From Adhaeribacter_A terreus (GTDB lineage Bacteria > Bacteroidota > Bacteroidia > Cytophagales > Hymenobacteraceae), in contig NZ_JBHSKT010000003.1 in NCBI RefSeq assembly GCF_042657365.1, positions 451,686-515,685 of the forward strand: DNA of 64,000 nucleotides, in the 5' to 3' direction. Below the pieces are notes generated by a model. That model worked only from the letters and a program-made list of their open reading frames with translations, had not been told where the DNA came from and searched no databases. Positions 1 through 7,839 of the stretch are shown here, in pieces. Positions within the stretch are counted from its first letter, which is position 1. Each line of letters opens with the position of its first letter. A program made the translations under genes and the position numbers.

Positions 1-2
1 TT

Positions 3-491
3 ACACAGCTCGACAGCATTTTCGGGCTCAAAGGTGTACAACTCACTCCTTATCCGCACCTTACCTGGCTTACCACAGACGTAGCAAAAATGTCGGATCT
101 GAAAGATTATTTGCGGAAGATTTCCCTGCAATCGCAGCCATTAAGTGCGCGGACCATGGGCATCGGCATTTTTCCCGGCGATAAACCAGTAATTTACATC
201 CCCATTTTACGTACCCGCGAGATCAACCGTTTTCATGCCCGCTTATTTCAGGAGATCAGCGAATTCAGCGACCAGACCGGTCATTTCTACGATCCTAACC
301 TCTGGATGCCTCATTTAACGCTGGCCCTAGGCGATACCAGTTCCTGGAGTTTAGCCCCGGTGCTGCATTACCTTAACCAGTTCCGTTTCGATTGGAACAT
401 GACCTTGGATAACCTTTGCATTATCAAAAAATCGGGCGATAAATTCCTGAAAGAAGAAGTGTATAATTTTGCGGAGTTTGTGGGAAGTTGA
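3..491 (+). CDS. 2'-5' RNA ligase family / 2H phosphoesterase, 5'-truncated by the window edge
   Basis: The reading frame is open from base 3, so the gene starts before the window. Two H-x-T motifs are visible: PHLTW near the left edge and PHLTLALGD about 85 residues later. Paired motifs of this kind define the 2H phosphoesterase superfamily (2'-5' RNA ligases, cyclic phosphodiesterases), in which the two histidines act on 2',3'-cyclic phosphate or 2'-5' bonds. The first motif lies upstream of the first internal ATG at 90, so that ATG is not the true start. The physiological substrate cannot be told from sequence. The gene ends without a clear hairpin, 95 bases before the next gene. Confidence 0.75.
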   Translation, partial: TQLDSIFGLKGVQLTPYPHLTWLTTDVAKMSDLKDYLRKISLQSQPLSARTMGIGIFPGDKPVIYIPILRTREINRFHARLFQEISEFSDQTGHFYDPNLWMPHLTLALGDTSSWSLAPVLHYLNQFRFDWNMTLDNLCIIKKSGDKFLKEEVYNFAEFVGS

Positions 492-586
492 GTAAAAGAA
501 TTATTGCAGCGATACTTCATTTTATTTCTTTGCAAAAGGCCGTTATTATTTAATCAAAATTTCATTTAATACTCTTTACCAATTCT

Positions 587-937
587 ATGGAAAACCCATT
601 CCAATTTGTTCCTGCTGACATTATGCCGCAACTGGCAAACATGAAACCTTACACTGTAATCATTCTGAAAAAAGGCCCGAATTTCGATTCAGCCGAAACG
701 CTGAAAATTATTCAGGCAGAACATTTACCGTATATTTTTAATCTCCGCGCCGAAGGCAAAATGCTGCTTACCCTGCCAGTACAGGACAATACCGATGTAG
801 CCGCCGTTGGCGTTTATAATTCTTTAGACAAAGAAGAAATTCAGAAATTAACCGAAGCCGATCCGGCCATTCAGAAAGGCGTTTTCACATATGAATTAAT
901 GAATTCAATCGGTATGAAAGGCGATACGCTGGTCTAG
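587..937 (+). CDS. YCII-related domain protein
   Basis: A 116-residue soluble protein with no signal peptide or membrane segment. It resembles the YciI-like family: compact alpha/beta ferredoxin-like proteins of about 100 residues. The 'YTVIILKKGPNF' opening strand followed by 'HLPYIFNLRAEGKMLLTLPV' is typical of the family, where members often have the segment H-x-x-(Y/F)-x-x-x-(L/A)-x-x-x-G-x-(L/M). Family members are thought to be small enzymes or ligand-binding proteins, but the reaction here is unknown. It is transcribed alone, with its own terminator about 35 bases downstream. Confidence 0.65.
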   Translation: MENPFQFVPADIMPQLANMKPYTVIILKKGPNFDSAETLKIIQAEHLPYIFNLRAEGKMLLTLPVQDNTDVAAVGVYNSLDKEEIQKLTEADPAIQKGVFTYELMNSIGMKGDTLV

Positions 938-964
938 TTTTTTCGCTTAAAACCATACCGTTTT
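936..964 (-). repeat. Dispersed core+A-tract element, copy 1
   Basis: Read on the minus strand this is AAAACGGTATGGTTTT, then a spacer holding GCG, then AAAAAACTA. This is one of about 53 copies in the window. Consensus: core AAAACGSTATSSTTTT, spacer of about 6 nt with GSC, arm AAAAAGTC/ACTC. This copy overlaps the stop codon of the YCII gene with its arm. Confidence 0.75.
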
Positions 965-972
965 TAAATAAG

Positions 973-1003
973 AAAGCACTGCAAAAACTGCAGCGCTTTT
1001 TTT
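973..1003 (+). terminator. Rho-independent terminator after the YCII gene
   Basis: Stem AAAGCACTGCA / TGCAGCGCTTT with a short A-rich loop, followed by a T run. Confidence 0.75.
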
Positions 1004-1070
1004 GTTGCATTGCCGTCTGCTAAAGTTTAATGTGCTTAGTTTGCAGAAAATATTTAAGATTAATTTTATC

Positions 1071-1213
1071 TGTAGAGACGCAATACTTTGCGTCTACATT
1101 CAAGGCAGCAGCGTTGGGTATTCCTGCAAAACCAACCACAGGGCAAAATAAATTATTGGCAGTCAACCACGTAAATCGCACGCCTGAAAAGACGCAAAGT
1201 ATTGCGTCTCTGT
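1071..1213. mobile_element. MITE-like element with GAGACGC inverted ends, copy A
   Basis: The left end TGTAGAGACGCAATACTTTG and the right end (reverse complement TACAGAGACGCAATACTTTG) form terminal inverted repeats of about 25 bp around 90 bp of unique sequence. Each end is itself a near-palindrome built on AGACGCAA / TTGCGTCT. A shorter relative lies at 43510-43607. No transposase is inside. The frame open across 1030-1215 is just the element read through and is not called as a gene. Confidence 0.6.
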
Positions 1214-1232
1214 AATCATAACAATCTTATAC

Positions 1233-1266
1233 AAAAAAAAGCCCGGAAAATCTCCCGGGCTTTTTT
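1233..1266. terminator. Bidirectional hairpin, mainly for the deoxyhypusine-synthase-like gene
   Basis: Stem GCCCGG / CCGGGC flanked by an A run on the left and a T run on the right. It works in both directions between convergent units. Confidence 0.75.
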
Positions 1267-1306
1267 CATAAAATTGTCAATCCAAAATCGACAATCGTAA
1301 ATCAAA

Positions 1307-2278
1307 TTACATATCCAATACCATCGCAAAGATCAGTGGAGCTACGATTGTTGCGTCTGATTCGATCACGTATTTCGGCGTATCGATTCCTAATTTACCC
1401 CAGGTAATTTTCTCGTTTGGTACCGCGCCGGAATAAGAACCGTAGCTGGTTGTAGAATCGGAGATCTGGCAGAAATAACCCCATAATGGTACGCCGGTTC
1501 TTTGAAGATCCTGGTGCAACATAGGTACCACGCAGATCGGGAAATCGCCGGCAATACCGCCACCTATCTGGAAGAAACCAATAGTAGATTCTTCTTTTGC
1601 AGTTTTAGTATACCAATCCGCCAGCTCGATCATGTACTGAATACCGGTTTTCATGGTATGCACATTCTTGATGTCGCCGGAAATTACGTGGCCTGCATAA
1701 ATGTTACCCAAGGTAGAATCTTCCCAACCCGGAACGATGATCGGTAGATTTTTCTTAGCAGCTTCCAGCATCCAGCTGTTTTTAGGATCGATCTGGTAAT
1801 ACTGCTCCAGATCTCCTGAAAGTAAAATCTGGTAGAAGAACTCATGCGGGAAATAAGATTTACCTTCCTGATCAGCTTTTTCCCAGAATTTCAATACCGT
1901 ATTTTCCAGGCGGCGCATCGCTTCGTGTTCCGGAATACAGGTATCAGTTACGCGGTTCATGTGGCGCTCAAGCAGAGCTTGTTCGTCAGCCGGCGTAAGG
2001 TCGCGATAATGCGGAATACGCTCGTAGAAATCATGGGCTACCAGGTTAAAAATATCTTCTTCCAAATTAGCGCCGGTACAGGTAATGGCCTGCACTTTAT
2101 CCTGACGGATCATTTCGGCTAAAATAATGCCCAGCTCAGCGGTACTCATCGCACCCGCCAGCGTGATCATCATTTTATTGCCATCGGCTAAATGTTTTTT
2201 ATATCCTTCAGCAGCATCTATTAAAGAGGCCGCGTTGAAATGCTTGAAATGTTTCTTTAAGAAATTACTTACTTCCAT
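1307..2278 (-). CDS. Deoxyhypusine synthase family protein
   Basis: A 323-residue cytosolic protein matching the deoxyhypusine synthase fold. The NAD-binding Rossmann-like signature 'MMITLAGAMSTAELG' is near residue 36, followed by 'TGANLEEDIFNL'. Near the C-terminus is the lysine-bearing active-site segment 'GSYSGAVPNEKITWGKL', where eukaryotic enzymes carry the lysine that forms the imine with spermidine. Bacteria lack eIF5A, so modification of that factor is not its job. Related bacterial enzymes make homospermidine or other aminobutylated polyamines from spermidine or putrescine, and that is the likely role here, by inference. The gene is monocistronic, between a terminator and the hslV terminator region. 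Confidence 0.8.
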   Translation of the reverse strand: MEVSNFLKKHFKHFNAASLIDAAEGYKKHLADGNKMMITLAGAMSTAELGIILAEMIRQDKVQAITCTGANLEEDIFNLVAHDFYERIPHYRDLTPADEQALLERHMNRVTDTCIPEHEAMRRLENTVLKFWEKADQEGKSYFPHEFFYQILLSGDLEQYYQIDPKNSWMLEAAKKNLPIIVPGWEDSTLGNIYAGHVISGDIKNVHTMKTGIQYMIELADWYTKTAKEESTIGFFQIGGGIAGDFPICVVPMLHQDLQRTGVPLWGYFCQISDSTTSYGSYSGAVPNEKITWGKLGIDTPKYVIESDATIVAPLIFAMVLDM

Positions 2279-2349
2279 GCTTATTTTTTCGATTTAGGGT
2301 TTTTATTTTACCCGAGATTCAAACTTTAAAATCTATGTAATAATTCAAA

Positions 2350-2378
2350 AAAACGGTATGCTTTTAAAGGCAAAAACC
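2350..2378 (+). repeat. Dispersed core+A-tract element, copy 2
   Basis: Core AAAACGGTATGCTTTT, then AAAGGCAAAAACC. It sits in the 160-base gap between hslV and the deoxyhypusine-synthase-like gene. Confidence 0.8.
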
Positions 2379-2415
2379 CGGATATCATTTAAATGAAATT
2401 ATTCCTGTGTTCATT

Positions 2416-2444
2416 ACTTTTTTACCGTAAAACGATAGCGTTTT
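2416..2444 (-). repeat. Dispersed element, copy 3, over the hslV stop codon
   Basis: On the minus strand the core is AAAACGCTATCGTTTT. Its first As form part of the hslV stop codon TAA, and the arm AAAAAAGTA follows. Confidence 0.8.
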
Positions 2445-2988
2445 AAACTGGTTTTTCAACCATCAGGTTATGGTTCGTGAAAACGCAGATATCAGCCGCA
2501 ATGTTTAAGCTTTCGCGCACCATTTCTTCGGCGGTTAAATGCGGTGCATGTTTTTTTAAGGCGGTGGCTGCAGATAAGGCATAATTACTACCCGAACCAA
2601 TGGCTGCGATCTGATTATCTGGTTCCAGCACGTCGCCGGTACCGGAAATGATCAGCAATTCAGTTTTATCGGCTACCACCATCATAGCTTCCAGTTTGCT
2701 CAAATAACGGTCGGTGCGCCAGTCTTTGGCAAGTTCTATGGCAGCCCGTTTCATATTCTGGCCGTAGGCATTCAGCTTGGCTTCAAAACGCTCCAGCAAG
2801 GTAAAAGCATCGGCAGTAGAACCAGCAAAACCCGTTACAATTTTGCCATCCAGCAGTTTACGGATCTTTTTTACGTTGCTTTTGGCAATGGTATTTCCCA
2901 TGCTGGCCTGCCCATCGGCGCCCACGGCCATTTCGCCGTTATGGTAAATGCCTACTACCGTGGTAGATCTTATTTTTACTTTAGTCAT
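2443..2988 (-). CDS. hslV: ATP-dependent protease proteolytic subunit HslV
   Basis: A 181-residue N-terminal-nucleophile protease subunit of the HslUV (ClpQY) complex, which degrades misfolded and regulatory proteins in the cytoplasm with the HslU ATPase. The catalytic threonine follows a short pro-segment: 'KIRSTTVVGI' at residues 5-14, where processing before a Thr exposes the nucleophile. Other signatures are 'MAVGADGQASMGNTI', 'KIVTGFAGSTADAFTL' and 'AAIGSGSNYALSAA'. Length is typical (about 180). No hslU gene is in the window. A candidate -7 box TAAATTTG lies 45 bases upstream of the start (minus strand of 3033-3040). Confidence 0.95.
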   Translation of the reverse strand: MTKVKIRSTTVVGIYHNGEMAVGADGQASMGNTIAKSNVKKIRKLLDGKIVTGFAGSTADAFTLLERFEAKLNAYGQNMKRAAIELAKDWRTDRYLSKLEAMMVVADKTELLIISGTGDVLEPDNQIAAIGSGSNYALSAATALKKHAPHLTAEEMVRESLNIAADICVFTNHNLMVEKPV

Positions 2989-3161
2989 GTTCTAAATTTT
3001 TGAGAAACCAGTTCTCTCCTCTTAAATATGGTCAAATTTAGCAAATACACCGATTACTTCTGCATTTTATATTTTTAATAGCCACGGGCTGCACCAAACG
3101 CTATTTTCTTCCCTTCAAACCATTTTAAAACACTGCCTGGTTAATTACTAATTGGCAGTTT

Positions 3162-3662
3162 TTATTGCCTGATCGGAACATCCGTAAAAGTACCTTGCGT
3201 AATTTCTTTGTTTTCAGTAGCGGAATTTCCCTGAGCAGGAGTTGCTAGGAAAGAAAAACTGCCGGAAATTTTCTTTTCCAGGGTATCGAATTTGGTAACT
3301 GTTAAATTAGCCGAAACGGCCAGCCAAGTTTGGAATGTAATACCCTGCGGATTTTCGTGAATGATCACATACCGACCCGAAGTAACAGAATCGTAGGTTC
3401 CAGCCTGGTTAATAATGGGCAGAACCAGACTCAGCATTTCACTCTTTTCTGTAGTGCCGCTTATTTCCATCCGAATAATAGAAGTGGTTTGCGCATCAGT
3501 GGCATCGGCCACGGTACTGGTTTCCTGGCCATTAACTTTGGCTTTCATGGTTCCTGTTGCAGCAGGAAGAAAAACGTCAACTTTTTCTTCATCTTTGTTG
3601 CAGCTTGTCAGCAGTAAAATTACAGCCAAAGCCATTAGAAATGATCTGATACGCATCTGCAT
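3162..3662 (-). CDS. Small predicted lipoprotein (DUF6252-like)
   Basis: A 166-residue protein with a signal peptide ending in the lipobox LLTSC (Cys about residue 21), followed by a charged 'NKDEEK' tether, so it is a lipidated envelope protein. The remainder is predicted mostly beta, opening with 'GTMKAKVNGQETS'. The pattern (short tether, then 'm-x-a-x-V-N-G' strand, a polymorphic 'YVIIHENPQG' strand and a final 'SGSFSF' strand) resembles the Bacteroidota lipoprotein family DUF6252. The family name is a recollection, not a search result. Function is unknown. The 174-base upstream gap to hslV carries no terminator that I can see. Confidence 0.7.
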   Translation of the reverse strand: MQMRIRSFLMALAVILLLTSCNKDEEKVDVFLPAATGTMKAKVNGQETSTVADATDAQTTSIIRMEISGTTEKSEMLSLVLPIINQAGTYDSVTSGRYVIIHENPQGITFQTWLAVSANLTVTKFDTLEKKISGSFSFLATPAQGNSATENKEITQGTFTDVPIRQ

Positions 3663-3744
3663 GATCTGAGAAATGAACGGAAATTTTTCAGCAGGAATTT
3701 CTTAATATGAAAATGCTTTTAAAAGTAAGCTGCATGTTTCCGAT

Positions 3745-3776
3745 AAAAAGCGGTATGCTTTTAACCTGAAAAAGTC
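3745..3776 (+). repeat. Dispersed element, copy 4
   Basis: Core AAAGCGGTATGCTTTT with one base off the consensus, then AACCTG, then a perfect arm AAAAAGTC. It lies between two minus-strand lipoprotein genes. Nothing else is seen in the 303-base gap except this element and the terminator at 3911-3945. Confidence 0.8.
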
Positions 3777-3910
3777 GGAAGCGAATATTGCCAGATTTTC
3801 AAAGTTACGTTTAAAATTCTGAACGAAATGAAGTTTATTTTGAAGCAGTTTTTGCATTCGTTGCAGCACTTTTTCATCCTTAAACCCTACCTTTTTTTAT
3901 AAACCGGAAA

Positions 3911-3945
3911 CAAAAAAAAACCTTCCATTGCTGAAAGGCTTTTTG
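3911..3945 (-). terminator. Terminator of the curli locus (after the propeller lipoprotein)
   Basis: On the minus strand, stem AAGCCTTTCAGC / TGGAAGG is followed by a run of nine Ts. Confidence 0.65.
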
Positions 3946-3965
3946 TTTTAAATTATTCCTGAAAA

Positions 3966-5462
3966 TTATTTCCAGTCCGGCATTTCACCTTCGTTAAAAA
4001 GTTTTCTGCGGTTGTTGCCGTCCACATCCATGATCCAGATCTCTTTTGTACTGCCCAAGGCATTGCTCGATTGTTCAAAAATTATCTGTGCGCCGTTCGG
4101 AGAAAATCTTGGATTGGTATCGTTGTAACCGGCTGGTTTGTTTAGGGAAAGATCGACCGTATCTGATTTATTGAGCCGCATCAGGAAAATGTGCGAATTC
4201 AGTTGTCTGCCATTGGCAGCGTTAAAACCATCTATGTCGCGGGTAAAAAGTACATCCTGACCATTAATTGAAAAAGTAGGACTCTCGATCCGGCCCGGCA
4301 TATTTCCTAAAAACTGCGTCATGCCGGTTCCGTTATCGTTCATCAGGTAAAGCTCAGAACTGAAAATATCGGTACCCATGGTTTGCGCAATGATCTTGTT
4401 TCCCTGGTCGGTCCAGTCGAGCTGGCGAAAATGGCGGTTAGCCGGAGCCGTTGCCAGCAATTGGTTGCCAGTGCCGTTGCGGTTTATTTTGTAGAGCTTA
4501 TCGTAATGCGCATAAATGAGCTGCGAGCCATCCGGCGACCAGGCATAACCAATTCCATCGTTGTGGTAACCCGCTATTGGGAAAGAAACCGTAACGCGTT
4601 TTTTGTTCGAGCCGTCGCGGTTCATGGTAAAAATATGCCACGAACCGTATTCGTTGGTAGTAAACGCAATTTTATCGCGTAACGGGCTTAGCAAAGGCTG
4701 GTTTTCCTGGTAAGAAGTATTTGTCAGGCGCACTTCCGGAATGGTATCGGCGGTAAAAATTTCGCGGGAACCGCCCATTTCTTTAACGAAAAGATATTTG
4801 AAATTTGGCATATCCAGGGTCCGGAAACTCCAGATATCACTTTTGGTTTCCAGGCTGAAAGGATCCTGAGCGGTAACCTGCCAGTAATAAACCGTATTGT
4901 ATTTCAAGCCATCGGCCACAACACTGGTATCACTAATATTCTGCGCGATCAGGCGTTTAGCCGACATTCCCGATTCAAATAATTCGACCGTATAATTTAA
5001 ACTATCTTCTTCATCCGGGTCCTTTCCAGACCAGACTAATCGCACCGACACCGGCTGCTTTTCGCTCTGATTCGCAGGCAAAGCCAGCACAGGTTTGTCA
5101 GGCGCTTTATTGGTACCATCACTTTTTTCGAGAATAATGCGTATGTCGGAGATCTTATCTCGGGCTACCAGAATATTTACGGAAGTAGTGCGGTAGCCAA
5201 CTTTTTTTGCCGTAACGCTGTAATTGCCCACAATTACATCATTTATCTGAAAACGGCCGGTATTATCGGTGGCAATAGCGCTGGTAGCCGGGTTGGTGGT
5301 TATACTTACATTTTCCAGGACGGCATTAGTTTCAGCTTCTACCACTACTCCGGTTATGGTGCCGGAAACAGTTGGTTCTACGGTATCTTCTTTACACGAA
5401 TACCAGATAAGCGGCAGCGCAGCAAACAGCAGCACTCTTAGGAATGCAAAATTTTTAGACAT
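3966..5462 (-). CDS. Lipoprotein with CarboxypepD_reg-like domain, fibronectin-type domain and PD40 beta-propeller
   Basis: A 498-residue predicted lipoprotein. The signal peptide ends in a lipobox-like IWYSC (Cys about residue 23). Residues ~32-115 form a carboxypeptidase-regulatory-like beta-sandwich ('GTITGVVVEAETNAVLENVS', 'GRFQINDVIVGNYSVTAKK'). Residues ~120-215 look like a fibronectin III domain ('PDKPVLALPANQSEKQ' through 'VYYWQVTAQDPF'). Residues ~220-498 carry TolB-like PD40 blades such as 'AYSPDG'-type repeats ('AWSPDGSQLIYA', 'RFSPNGAQIIFEQ', 'IWIMDVDGNNRRKL'). It is the last gene of the minus-strand curli run, 110 bases after csgH, and may be a surface accessory to the fibres. 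That link rests on position only. Confidence 0.8.
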   Translation of the reverse strand: MSKNFAFLRVLLFAALPLIWYSCKEDTVEPTVSGTITGVVVEAETNAVLENVSITTNPATSAIATDNTGRFQINDVIVGNYSVTAKKVGYRTTSVNILVARDKISDIRIILEKSDGTNKAPDKPVLALPANQSEKQPVSVRLVWSGKDPDEEDSLNYTVELFESGMSAKRLIAQNISDTSVVADGLKYNTVYYWQVTAQDPFSLETKSDIWSFRTLDMPNFKYLFVKEMGGSREIFTADTIPEVRLTNTSYQENQPLLSPLRDKIAFTTNEYGSWHIFTMNRDGSNKKRVTVSFPIAGYHNDGIGYAWSPDGSQLIYAHYDKLYKINRNGTGNQLLATAPANRHFRQLDWTDQGNKIIAQTMGTDIFSSELYLMNDNGTGMTQFLGNMPGRIESPTFSINGQDVLFTRDIDGFNAANGRQLNSHIFLMRLNKSDTVDLSLNKPAGYNDTNPRFSPNGAQIIFEQSSNALGSTKEIWIMDVDGNNRRKLFNEGEMPDWK

Positions 5463-5572
5463 GGTTCGGAAGTGTTGGATAGCGTTTAGAGCGATGGCAA
5501 ATTGCCAGGTAAGCGTAAGCGGTACTCAGGAATTATAAAAAGTCTGATCAAATAGGGAAAAAGCAATGAAAA

Positions 5573-5977
5573 TCAGGGTTCGGTAGCTTCAGTCTTTTTC
5601 CCGTTAAATTCCACCGAATCCTGCGAAACAAGTTCGCCATCCCGGTAGACCATTAATTTTATAGCGTAATTATCGTCAGGATTTACGTTGATGCGGGTTT
5701 GCGCCAGCAGTTCTTTTTCACCTGCTTCTACTTCAAAACTTCCTCCCTGCGTATTGCGGCTACTGCCCGATCTGCCTTGTTTGGTGGTGTAGAGTTTATA
5801 ACTCAGTTTCTCGGTGGTATTGCCGGCGTTCTGGTAATAGCTTTTTATTTGCAGCATATTTTCCTGCTGGTCCAGCACAATTTTTGCTTCCCCGCCAGAG
5901 CTTTTTTCAGGATTTTCATTAACAAAAGCAAACAAACCGAAAGTTGATAATAAGAGCAGTTTTTTTGAAAAGATCAT
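5573..5977 (-). CDS. csgH: Curli assembly chaperone CsgH
   Basis: A 134-residue protein with an N-terminal signal peptide ('LLLLSTFGLFAFVNE') and one beta-sandwich domain. The segment 'YKLYTTKQGRSGSSRNTQGG' followed by SF matches the hallmark K-x-G-R-(S/A)-G-(S/T)-S-x-x-x-Q-G-G-S-F of CsgH, the CsgC-like periplasmic inhibitor that stops curlins from polymerising before secretion in curli systems outside the Enterobacteria. The C-terminal part ('YAIKLMVYRDGELVSQDSVEF') gives the closing strands. It follows the curlin genes directly (95-base gap), so regulation with its clients is likely. No csgC was seen. Confidence 0.8.
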   Translation of the reverse strand: MIFSKKLLLLSTFGLFAFVNENPEKSSGGEAKIVLDQQENMLQIKSYYQNAGNTTEKLSYKLYTTKQGRSGSSRNTQGGSFEVEAGEKELLAQTRINVNPDDNYAIKLMVYRDGELVSQDSVEFNGKKTEATEP

Positions 5978-6006
5978 AAGCTTTATTTCTATTTATTGCA
6001 GACAGA

Positions 6007-6036
6007 AAAACGCTATTATTTGGGCATTAAAAAGTA
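6007..6036 (+). repeat. Dispersed element, copy 5
   Basis: AAAACGCTATTATTTG, spacer with GGC, arm TTAAAAAGTA. It lies between the csgB-like gene and csgH. Confidence 0.75.
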
Positions 6037-6072
6037 AAAAGGTAAAACAATTATTGCGTATTTCACCCGAAT

Positions 6073-6651
6073 TTAATACCCGTTGGTAATGGTAATATTC
6101 ATACCGGTACCCTGCTGAAGTACTTCATAACCCTTGTTTTGAGTACCGTTTTCGTACTGATTGATCTGGTTATTATTTCCCTGCTGGGTAAGGCGGTAAT
6201 TCATGCCATCGCCGTTTATGTTCTGATTGATCTGGTTATTATTGCCGAATTGGTTGATGGTGCTTTCGTTATTGCTGCCGTTCATCCGGCCTTCATAATC
6301 GTTGCCCTCGCCTAACTGGTTAACTCTTCCCTTATTATTCTCTCCGGTTTGTTCCAGGCTGGCATTATTCAGATTCCCAGATTGCATGATCACGATCATA
6401 TTAGGATTACGGGTGCTTCCGCTGTTTACCTGTTTTCCATCGAAGGTATTACTATTACCTTCCTGTATTACAAGCGCGGCATTTTGAACATTGGCGGGAA
6501 GATTATCCTGCACCGATTTATTCAGAATATAACGTTCGCTGGCCAATTCCTGGCTCGTTAGAAGTTCATCCTCGTACTTCCCGGATTGCGCCATACACAA
6601 AACCGGTACAATTGCCAGAAAAACAATTACATGGGTCAGAAGTTTTCTCAT
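6073..6651 (-). CDS. Curlin-repeat protein, CsgB-like minor subunit or nucleator
   Basis: A 192-residue secreted protein with a cleavable signal ending 'VLCMAQ' near residue 22. After a non-repetitive segment of about 40 residues come irregular N-x(5)-Q units: 'NAALVIQEGNSN', 'NNASLEQTGENN', 'NESTINQFGNNN', 'RLTQQGNNNQINQ', 'EVLQQGTGMN'. Curlin major subunits have strictly regular units. The irregular, asparagine-rich pattern here and the N-terminal extension are closer to CsgB, the surface nucleator. Unlike its three neighbours it lacks the C-terminal 'HSS...NGN' cap. The 300-base upstream gap holds only element copy 6, so it may have its own promoter. The nucleator role is inferred. Confidence 0.75.
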   Translation of the reverse strand: MRKLLTHVIVFLAIVPVLCMAQSGKYEDELLTSQELASERYILNKSVQDNLPANVQNAALVIQEGNSNTFDGKQVNSGSTRNPNMIVIMQSGNLNNASLEQTGENNKGRVNQLGEGNDYEGRMNGSNNESTINQFGNNNQINQNINGDGMNYRLTQQGNNNQINQYENGTQNKGYEVLQQGTGMNITITNGY

Positions 6652-6819
6652 GGTAGTTTTAGCCGCTTAATGTTAAAATGATACGAATAAAATTCAATTT
6701 AATCTTACCTAAAATCAATTATTAACCGATAATTCCGGTAAACAACAAAGTATTCTCCGCCAATTCACATAAATCGGCAGTAAAGGAAATCACAATCTTG
6801 CATTTAAAGCCAGGCATCA

Positions 6820-6847
6820 TTTTTTACCTATAAAATGCTACCATTTC
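6820..6847 (-). repeat. Dispersed element, copy 6
   Basis: The minus-strand core is GAAATGGTAGCATTTT and the arm GGTAAAAAA follows. It sits in the 300-base gap between two curlin genes, where I see no other feature. Confidence 0.65.
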
Positions 6848-6951
6848 CAGGTAAAACCGAATGCCTGTCTTTCATAATGCTTTTGATGTTTCTTGCGAAA
6901 TTAGATTTGCTTCAGCGTTTTTTCTAGTATAAACCTACCGATTTAATTAGT

Positions 6952-7557
6952 TTAGTTGGTGATAACCGTACCGTTTGACTGGTGTACGATGCTGCTGTTA
7001 TTGTTGCCGTTCTGGAAAATATCGCTCGAATGAAAACTTCCTGATTGATCGGTTTCAGCAAAATTGCCCATACCCATCTGAATTACATCCGACTTATGAT
7101 CCTCTCCGCCCTGAATGGTAATGGCAAAATTACCCATCCCACTTTGCTCAATATCCGATTCATGATCTTCGCCCTGCTGAATTAAGGCCGCCGTATTGCC
7201 AATGCCGGATTGCCACACTTTTGAGTCGTTATCGAAACCAACCTGGAACGTTGCCGATGTATTTTCTTCCCCGAACTGGGTAACTTTGGCTTTATTATCC
7301 TCGCCGGTCTGGCTAACTTCCGAATCATTCATAATTCCAACCTGCTTAACTTTGGTATAATTGTCAGAACCAAACTGGCTTAATTCTGAAGTATTCAAAT
7401 CCCCGATTTGCTTTACATAAGCGCTGTTATCCTCGCCATCCTGATCCACACCCGAAGCATTATCGGAACCGATCTGTTTAACCTTGCTGTAGTTGTCCTG
7501 CCCGAAAGCAATCTGCACCAGCAAAAACGCAAAAATGGTGAATAAAAAATTTTTCAT
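6952..7557 (-). CDS. Curlin-repeat amyloid subunit with 16 eleven-residue units
   Basis: A 201-residue protein. A signal peptide ends 'VQIAFGQ', then almost the whole chain is an array of 16 eleven-residue units of the form N-x-(S/A/T)-x-(V/I)-x-Q-x-G-x-x, for example 'NYSKVKQIGSD', 'NDSEVSQTGED' and 'HESDIEQSGMG'. In curli proteins the stacked Q and N ladders of these strand-loop-strand units build the cross-beta fibre. Alternate units are lysine-rich (SKVKQ, TKVKQ) and acidic, giving two chemically distinct faces. It ends with the cap 'HSSDIFQNGNNNSSIVHQ', shared with the two larger curlins upstream. It is exported through CsgG by inference. Confidence 0.88.
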   Translation of the reverse strand: MKNFLFTIFAFLLVQIAFGQDNYSKVKQIGSDNASGVDQDGEDNSAYVKQIGDLNTSELSQFGSDNYTKVKQVGIMNDSEVSQTGEDNKAKVTQFGEENTSATFQVGFDNDSKVWQSGIGNTAALIQQGEDHESDIEQSGMGNFAITIQGGEDHKSDVIQMGMGNFAETDQSGSFHSSDIFQNGNNNSSIVHQSNGTVITN

Positions 7558-7680
7558 AGAACTAATGTTTAAGAGGTAAGAAAATCATTCAATTAATTGA
7601 ATATTAGACCAATGCATGCTAATGGCTTATACGCTTTTCAGAATTTTAAGCAGCATAAATTGCCTTTTTTTTATTACTGA

Positions 7681-7710
7681 AAACGGTATGCTTTTAAGCC
7701 CAAAAAGTCT
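7681..7710 (+). repeat. Dispersed element, copy 7 (perfect to consensus)
   Basis: AAAACGGTATGCTTTT, spacer AAGCCC, arm AAAAAGTC. It lies in the gap between curlin genes. Confidence 0.85.
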
Positions 7711-7773
7711 GCAATATTCTCTTTTCAATAACATCTAACTTTAACCGATGTTTTTTTCTTAACCTTTTTAAAA

Positions 7774-7813
7774 GATATAACCCGGCAAACAAAATAGCCT
7801 GCCAGGTTATATC
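7774..7813 (-). terminator. Terminator after the 22-unit curlin gene
   Basis: On the minus strand, stem GATATAACCTGGCAGG / TTTGCCGGGTTATATC is followed by TTTTAAAA. Confidence 0.7.
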
Positions 7814-7839
7814 ACGCTCAATTTAGAAATTCTGCTTAT

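Noticed and set aside
1030..1215. Open frame of 61 codons after the YCII gene
   Set aside because: It is the MITE-like element read through; no start context or family similarity.
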